Shown: positions 5,319 to 9,401 of the stretch, piece by piece
Layout of the letters: each line of letters starts with the position of its first letter
How positions within the stretch are numbered: the stretch's first letter is position 1
Assembly (NCBI GenBank): GCA_007129775.1
Contig: SKUV01000302.1
Location: 1 to 9,401 of the forward strand
Direction of reading: 5' to 3'
Length of the DNA: 9,401 nt
Source of the DNA: Paracoccaceae bacterium
Lineage (GTDB): Bacteria > Pseudomonadota > Alphaproteobacteria > Rhodobacterales > Rhodobacteraceae
Notes under the pieces: model-generated
Told to the model about the DNA's origin: nothing
Database searches by the model: none
What the model saw: the letters and a program-made list of their open reading frames with translations, nothing else
Made by a program: the position numbers and the translations under genes

Positions 5319-7074
5319 TGTCGATCAGTTCCAGCGCGTCGTTGAGGACAGGCACGGCGGCGTCGAGGTCGGCAGGCGCCTTTCCGAGCAGGGCTGCCAA
5401 AGCGGCATCCAGCTGCGCGACCCGATTGCTGTCTTCTGCCGCCAGAACCTCGCGGAAGCGGTCGTGCTGGATGCGGGCCGCGCCGGGGTCGCTGGCCCGC
5501 AACGCCACCGCCTCCACCAACTTGCCGCGGCCCTCGACGCCATCGAGGACATCGGCAAGGCTGCGCAAGGCGGAAAGCGATCGCGCCCCCGTGCCGGATG
5601 CAAGATAGGGGCACTGGGTGGTGAACAATGCCGGTTTCGGCGCCTCGCCCGGCGCCATCGCGGCGCGCGCGGGCAGGATCTGCTGCTCGCGGTTGTGCCA
5701 ATCGTCATAGGATTCATCCACCTCCGACGTGACGACGCCGAAGGTGAGCGCTGAAGGCGGAATGGCATCGCCTGCCGCTTTCGCCTCGGCCTTGGCCCAG
5801 GTCTTGGCGTGCTTGCACATCCCCTCGGCCATCCGGTTTGCCGCCAGGAAGGGATGCCCCGGCCCAACGATTGCAACCCCGGCACAGGCGGTCAGATACG
5901 CGGGCAGGCCAAGTACTGCATAGTCGGGAAAGGCGGTGCGGGTCTCCTGCTCAATTCCGTCCAGCAGCGCCTGCGCGAAGGCGAGCGCAAGATCGGCTCG
6001 CACGATCATGGTGACGTCATCGCCGCCCAGGATCACCGGGCGCGCGGGCAGGATTGCCAGTCCTGGCGGCGGGTCTTTGCTGTCTCTCGGGCCGAACAGC
6101 GCGGCGTAGCGCTTCTGCTCTTCCTTGCTGTGGCCGGGCCGGATGGCCGCGTCCAGCAGCACCGCTTTGCTTGCAGACAGTGCCGCGCGGGCGATCGTGG
6201 CTTCGATGCAGCGGGCGGCGTCGAACACCTCGGCCGGTGTTCCGGCGCGGTCAGTCACGCTGCGAAAGGTCCGGCCCAGTCCCGAAATGTCGGCGTGCAC
6301 CACCGCCACCCGTCGGTCCCTAGGCCGCAGGGGGAAGGCCGGGTTCGTACGGTTGGCCTCATCGGTCTCAAAATGCCGAGGAAAGCGATAGGGCGCCGCC
6401 TCGGCCGGGTCCCGCGGCAGGAACTGCCGGGCAAGCCGGTCCTGGGCGTCGGAGGCCGCAATGCTGCGCCCGCGACGGCGCATCGCGGCCACGACGCCAT
6501 CGAGGCGCTTCGGGTCGTCTCGATTGCCCTCTATCTCCACGGCCACACGCCCGGTCCGCCGATCCGTTTCGGTGACCGGTTGGCCGGTGGGCAGCAGCAG
6601 TGCCGCGCTGTTCTCGCGCAGGCCCGGTTGACGGCGATAGGCCTCGCGCAAGGCGGCGATCGCGGGCGCCCCATCCTGCCGATGATCGTGGGATGCGTCA
6701 TCGCCAGGTTGGCCCGTCAGACCCGTCCATTCATTCACGGTGGTGTCCGTGTCAGTAAAGGACAGCCCAGGACAACTCAGCCCCACCACGAGCCGCCAAA
6801 GCGCCCGCACCCGGTCGAGTTGGTCGCGATCTTCTGAATGTAGGCATAAAGCGCCGCCTGCGCGACGGGACTCTTCCAGGCCGACCGCTTCGAGGTCCGG
6901 TGCCCCGGCTGCGGCAAGCACCGCCGCCAACACATCGTCGCCATCCGAGGTACATAGCCCGGCGACCAGATCGCTCCCTCCGATCAGGTCGATCAGCCGA
7001 CCGGTCTCGCCGATATAGTTGCCGATACCCTTGGCCTCGAAAAGATAGGCAAAGGCGTCTGCAACTTGGGTCAA
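5284..7074 (-). CDS. cas10: Cas10 large subunit, HD-less, with intact GGDD palm domain
   Basis: A 596-residue Cas10. It starts directly with the first palm domain: residues 8-34 (YLFEAKGIGNYIGETGRL, then a GGS loop) match the K-x-I-x-x-Y-I...GxS opening of the Cas10/Cmr2 palm, and PGLSF at 102-106 continues it. The second palm begins at about 256 with VAVVHADISGLG (metal-binding candidate Asp262) and carries GGDD at residues 350-353 in the context PVILGGDDVTMIV, the cyclic oligoadenylate synthase site. No N-terminal HD nuclease domain precedes it, and no paired CxxC zinc finger is visible. The expected role is crRNA-complex scaffold and RNA-activated cyclase, without DNase activity. Residues 430-596 should be the C-terminal helical domain that contacts the small subunit. 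The C-terminal coding bases, including a Shine-Dalgarno sequence, are duplicated at the end of the next gene. Start is TTG. Confidence 0.93.
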   Translation of the reverse strand: MTQVADAFAYLFEAKGIGNYIGETGRLIDLIGGSDLVAGLCTSDGDDVLAAVLAAAGAPDLEAVGLEESRRAGGALCLHSEDRDQLDRVRALWRLVVGLSCPGLSFTDTDTTVNEWTGLTGQPGDDASHDHRQDGAPAIAALREAYRRQPGLRENSAALLLPTGQPVTETDRRTGRVAVEIEGNRDDPKRLDGVVAAMRRRGRSIAASDAQDRLARQFLPRDPAEAAPYRFPRHFETDEANRTNPAFPLRPRDRRVAVVHADISGLGRTFRSVTDRAGTPAEVFDAARCIEATIARAALSASKAVLLDAAIRPGHSKEEQKRYAALFGPRDSKDPPPGLAILPARPVILGGDDVTMIVRADLALAFAQALLDGIEQETRTAFPDYAVLGLPAYLTACAGVAIVGPGHPFLAANRMAEGMCKHAKTWAKAEAKAAGDAIPPSALTFGVVTSEVDESYDDWHNREQQILPARAAMAPGEAPKPALFTTQCPYLASGTGARSLSALRSLADVLDGVEGRGKLVEAVALRASDPGAARIQHDRFREVLAAEDSNRVAQLDAALAALLGKAPADLDAAVPVLNDALELIDIGATAVSGGPA

Positions 7075-7087
7075 GGCCGCCCCTCCA
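7071..7087 (-). promoter_or_regulatory. Shine-Dalgarno and overlapping TTGA stop/start for cas10
   Basis: GGAGG at 7082-7086 lies seven bases before TTG (7074-7072). The TTG overlaps the TGA stop of the CARF gene as TTGA. No ATG or GTG precedes it in frame before the in-frame TGA at 7102-7104, so TTG is the only reasonable start and cas10 is probably translated by coupling at a reduced rate. Confidence 0.7.
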
Positions 7088-8393
7088 CCAGTAGAAACGG
7101 GTCAAACCCTTTCAGGACAATCCGATCCGGGGGCACGTTCAGGCCGATGATGATGCGCCCGTCCTCGATTTCCCGGGTTTCCGGGATCAGCCATTTCAAG
7201 GTGTAGGGGCTGCGCACGCCGTCTTCGAGTTGTCCGGCGAGATTGGAACGATAGGTATTTGTATAATCAACTGTCTTGCCTTCCTTCACGACTCGCCCCC
7301 TGCTGTTGAGACGCGACTGGTCGATGTGCTTCAGTAAGCTGCTTTCGGTCCCGTGCTGGAAACGATCATCGTTAACAAGCGCACGGTAACAGCGCAGCGC
7401 TAGCGTATCGTTCCGTACAGGGTTCTTTGCATCCCCCTTTAAGCCTGCGCGCAGATCATTCAGTGGAAAGAACCCGGCGGTATTCGGCCCAATCCCTTCT
7501 TCGGCAGACCCGAAGCCCGGCCAGCCCATCTTCCGGGCAATCGCGAAGACTGCAAAGAACCCGAAATAGGTCTTGGTCAGCTTTACCGAACGGCTGCCGA
7601 ACGAGATTGTCTGCGTGTCGGCATCCACGACAAAGGCGCCGCCCTCGCGCTCGAATTCTATGAAATCGATAAGATCGCGGTAATCCTCGGCCTCGGGCGG
7701 GATGCCGGTCGGCAATCTGACGCCAAGCCGCACGAATGGCACCGGCACAAGATCTACCGTCACGTCGCGGGAGCTTGTCGAGACGTCCTGGAACTGGTCT
7801 TCTAAGGATTTGACCTTGATCAGCTTTTCGTACTGATCCGGCCACCAGAATTGCTCTCCGGCACGCTCGAGAAGCTGAGGATGCACCAGTACATGGCTCA
7901 TCTCGTCCTCGACCCGTCCGAAGAACATCATCGCCGAGTGGTCATAGCTCGACATCGTCTTGCGCCCACCAGCGAGCAACATGTGCAAAACCGTCTCGGC
8001 CTTGGCGCAATATTTGCGAACGTGGCGGGTTACGAGATTGGCGTATAGGATATTCTCCCGCTCAGTCCGGACATCCGCGATAAAGCGGCGCCCCTCTTCG
8101 CCTTCGGGGTCCTCCACCGCCTCGAACTGGAATTCTGGTGGCTCCTGCCGATACTGGCGGTAAAGCTCGGCCACCTTGTCTTCCAGAAGCGAGCGGCGCC
8201 GGTGGAACTCGGCATATCCGTGCTCAGGATCGTATTCGGCGGTGGTGACGATATGAACACGCTGCGGCACGACCTTTGGGCGGGCTGCACCACCCCCGGC
8301 TGCATCCCTGGGCGGGTTCATCAAGGCCCAGAGCGCTTCGGTGATGATCGGCAGTACCGGCCCGGCCGATGCCAGGAAGACATGTCTAACCAT
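7071..8393 (-). CDS. CARF-domain CRISPR ring-nuclease family protein (NE0113/TIGR02584-like)
   Basis: A 440-residue protein. Residues 3-24 form the first strand, glycine loop and helix of a CARF Rossmann fold (VFLASAGPVLPIITEALWAL). Residues 138-150 carry the hallmark LLAGGRKTMSSYD segment, followed at 158-171 by FGRVEDEMSHVLVHP. Together these are typical of the NE0113 family, often labelled ring nuclease Csm6. CARF domains bind cyclic oligoadenylate made by Cas10, and some members of this family's wider group cleave it. Residues about 265-440 form a second part with a possible winged-helix region. I see no R-x4-6-H HEPN motif there, so toxic RNase activity is not supported. The ATG at 8393 has AAGGGGAG eight bases upstream (8402-8409), inside the preceding gene. 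Its TGA overlaps the cas10 TTG start. Parts of the 3' half look less GC-rich than the RAMP genes, which hints at a separate history. Confidence 0.82.
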   Translation of the reverse strand: MVRHVFLASAGPVLPIITEALWALMNPPRDAAGGGAARPKVVPQRVHIVTTAEYDPEHGYAEFHRRRSLLEDKVAELYRQYRQEPPEFQFEAVEDPEGEEGRRFIADVRTERENILYANLVTRHVRKYCAKAETVLHMLLAGGRKTMSSYDHSAMMFFGRVEDEMSHVLVHPQLLERAGEQFWWPDQYEKLIKVKSLEDQFQDVSTSSRDVTVDLVPVPFVRLGVRLPTGIPPEAEDYRDLIDFIEFEREGGAFVVDADTQTISFGSRSVKLTKTYFGFFAVFAIARKMGWPGFGSAEEGIGPNTAGFFPLNDLRAGLKGDAKNPVRNDTLALRCYRALVNDDRFQHGTESSLLKHIDQSRLNSRGRVVKEGKTVDYTNTYRSNLAGQLEDGVRSPYTLKWLIPETREIEDGRIIIGLNVPPDRIVLKGFDPFLLVEGRP

Positions 8394-9354
8394 CGGCTTC
8401 GCTCCCCTTCACGCACAAAACCGAGTGAAGGGCGCAAAGCACCTGATCGAGCGTCAGCGCGGAGGGGGCGAATTGCGGCGACCCCGTGATGCCGCTCTGG
8501 CCGCCCCAACCCGGCTCGATGGCGCCAAGCCGGTGGGCCACGACGTCAAGATCGGCGTCGCCTGCGCTCCACCTGGCGATTGTGTATTTTCGCCCCACCA
8601 TATCCTTAGTAAAGGCGAAAACGGGATTCAGGGCAACAACTATCTTTGCGCGCCGATAGCCCAGTCCCAGCGCGCCCGGATGGGTCGATTTCACCACGGC
8701 GACCCGGCCTTGCAGTGCCGTCTCGACGATCGTGGTGCCCAGCCGCAGCGAGCGCAGCAGGGCGGCATGGCTCGCAGCGATCCCGTCGTGGTAGCCTTCG
8801 GGGACGGCCTCGGTTTCCAGCCAGTGTAGCATGGCCCGAACGCGCTGTTCCATCATCAGGCTACGGTCGCGCATGCAGGCGCCCAGTTGGGCGAGATCGG
8901 CGCCCGGCCAGTCCTCGGCAAAGTCCTGCGCGGTGCGCGGCAGCGGGCGCGGCCCGGGCCAGGGCCCGCGGTCGTGCCGGTCCAGCGCGGCGATGCGGGA
9001 GATGCGTTCGGTCATGGCGGCATCGACCCGGCGGCCGAGCGCCCGCAGGCACAGGACCGCCATGGCGCCAAAGGCGTCAAGGTCGGGCCGAACGGTGACC
9101 AGACGGCTGCCGGCGGGCGGCAGGGGGGCGTGCAGGCTGGCCTCGATGGCGGCGGGCACGGTGGCGGCCGCACCGGGGGTGTGTTGCGGGTCGATGTTGC
9201 CAAGCCCGCACAGCGCGGCAAGCGCGGGATCGCTGACCTCGATCCCCAGCAGATTCGGGTCAGGCACGCGCGGGCTGACGCCCGGGGCGATCAGGTCGAA
9301 GGAAAAGGGCAGCGCCTCGGGCAGGTCGCGCGGCAGGCGGGCAGGATACGGCAT
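8386..9354 (-). CDS. Divergent DHH/DHHA1-like phosphoesterase, first gene of the operon
   Basis: A 322-residue protein, probably cytoplasmic, with no signal peptide or membrane segment. Residues 86-107 look like motif I of the DHH phosphoesterases: a short beta strand, then RPDLDAFGA with Asp91 and Asp93. Residues 121-130 (IAALDRHDRG) look like a degenerate form of the family's Asp-His-His motif, with Asp125, His127 and Asp128. Residues 283-293 (WGGQSGITGSP) occupy the place of the glycine-rich GGH-type DHHA1 substrate loop, with Gln instead of His. DHH enzymes cleave phosphodiester bonds of small or cyclic nucleotides. Placed before a CARF gene and cas10, it could degrade cyclic oligoadenylate or its linear products, but this is inference. 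The ATG start has GAGG six bases upstream (9361-9364), although the frame is also open to the window edge. The TAG stop overlaps the next gene by 8 bases. It could instead be a non-catalytic relative of the family. Confidence 0.6.
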   Translation of the reverse strand: MPYPARLPRDLPEALPFSFDLIAPGVSPRVPDPNLLGIEVSDPALAALCGLGNIDPQHTPGAAATVPAAIEASLHAPLPPAGSRLVTVRPDLDAFGAMAVLCLRALGRRVDAAMTERISRIAALDRHDRGPWPGPRPLPRTAQDFAEDWPGADLAQLGACMRDRSLMMEQRVRAMLHWLETEAVPEGYHDGIAASHAALLRSLRLGTTIVETALQGRVAVVKSTHPGALGLGYRRAKIVVALNPVFAFTKDMVGRKYTIARWSAGDADLDVVAHRLGAIEPGWGGQSGITGSPQFAPSALTLDQVLCALHSVLCVKGSEADG

Positions 9355-9401
9355 GAAAAACCTCGAGGCAGGATTGAACTGTGCCGCCCTTGTCGCATGA
9401 C
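9355..9401 (-). other. Operon 5' edge, no gene assigned
   Basis: These 47 bases hold the Shine-Dalgarno GAGG (9361-9364) of the first gene. On the minus strand the frame of that gene stays open to the edge without an ATG, GTG or TTG. No convincing -35/-10 pair, terminator or CRISPR repeat is visible in so short a stretch; the promoter probably lies beyond the window. Confidence 0.4.

Larger units (their letters stand above)
1..9354 (-). other. Type III-D-like CRISPR-Cas effector operon (partial)
   Basis: Eight consecutive minus-strand genes form one transcription unit that is open at the left edge. Junctions in order are an 8-base overlap, a TTGA overlap, two ATGA overlaps, a 2-base gap, an ATGA overlap and a 3-base gap, so translation is probably coupled throughout. 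The set is a DHH-like protein, a CARF ring-nuclease family protein, Cas10, and a series of Cas7/Cas5 RAMP proteins, two of them multi-domain fusions. Order and fusion pattern resemble the variant III-D system of Synechocystis (Cas10, Cas7-5-11, Cas7-2x, Csx19, Cas7-insertion). No intrinsic terminator or array is seen inside. The subtype is inferred from domain architecture, not from a database search. Confidence 0.75.

Noticed and set aside
5288..5701. N-terminal extension of the stand-alone cas7 to an ATG at 5701
   Set aside because: The extra 138 residues are Arg/Gly/Pro-rich and opposite in character to a folded protein, being cas10 read in another frame. The ATG at 5287 matches the start of the paralogous gene and has a good ribosome site.
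6930..6945. DGDD at residues 44-47 of Cas10 as a second cyclase motif
   Set aside because: It lies in the first palm domain close to the N terminus, not in the strand-turn-strand context that holds GGDD, and the first palm of Cas10 is normally inactive.
7890..7920. R-x6-H in the CARF protein (Arg160 to His167) as a HEPN active site
   Set aside because: It falls in the conserved loop after the AGGRKTMS segment of the CARF domain itself, where family members carry a similar GRxxDxxSHVLV stretch, and not in a helical HEPN domain.
9355..9401. Possible tRNA 3' end or CRISPR repeat at the right edge (minus strand contains AGTTCAATCCTGCC)
   Set aside because: The TTCAATC loop lacks a matching five-base T stem, and only 47 bases are present. 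Nothing supports a tRNA or a repeat.

Overview
The window is a high-GC, tightly packed block with every gene on the minus strand. Codon use and the style of the proteins suggest an alphaproteobacterium, possibly of the Rhodobacterales; this is inference from composition, since no taxonomic marker gene is present. It reads as one operon running from about 9354 down past base 1. Adjacent genes overlap by 4 to 8 bases or lie 2 to 3 bases apart, and strong Shine-Dalgarno sequences sit inside the upstream genes.

The operon encodes a type III CRISPR-Cas effector of the III-D kind, with its signalling accessories in front. In order of transcription it holds: a divergent DHH-phosphoesterase-like protein (9354-8386); a CARF-domain protein of the NE0113/TIGR02584 ring-nuclease family (8393-7071); an HD-less Cas10 with an intact GGDD motif (7074-5284); a short stand-alone Cas7-like RAMP protein (5287-4652); a Cas7-Csx10 (Cas7-Cas5) fusion (4655-2730); a double-Cas7 fusion (2727-1027); a 191-residue protein that may be Csx19-like (1030-455); and the first 150 residues of a TIGR03986-type RAMP protein that runs off the left edge (451-1). 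From the second protein-coding module on, this parallels the fused-subunit variant III-D system of Synechocystis (Cas10, Cas7-5-11, Cas7-2x, Csx19, Cas7-insertion), with one extra gene.

That extra gene is the most unusual thing here. The stand-alone Cas7 arose by tandem duplication of the Cas7 half of the downstream fusion. The copied unit (period 632 bp) also carried the 3' end of cas10, so the new gene ends with the C-terminal residues of Cas10 and re-creates the same overlapping ATGA stop/start and Shine-Dalgarno sequence. The duplicate has Gly at residue 31 where the parent domain has Asp, at the place where Csm3/Cmr4-type Cas7 proteins carry their RNA-cleaving aspartate. Its middle is lower in GC than its neighbours.

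Expected working model: crRNA-guided RNA recognition by the Cas7/Cas5 filament activates the Cas10 palm to make cyclic oligoadenylate. The CARF protein senses or degrades it, and the DHH-like protein may remove it or related nucleotides. No HD nuclease, HEPN nuclease, Cas6, Cas1/Cas2 or CRISPR array is visible in the window, so crRNA supply and the final toxic output must lie elsewhere. The longer plus-strand reading frames are shadows of these genes.
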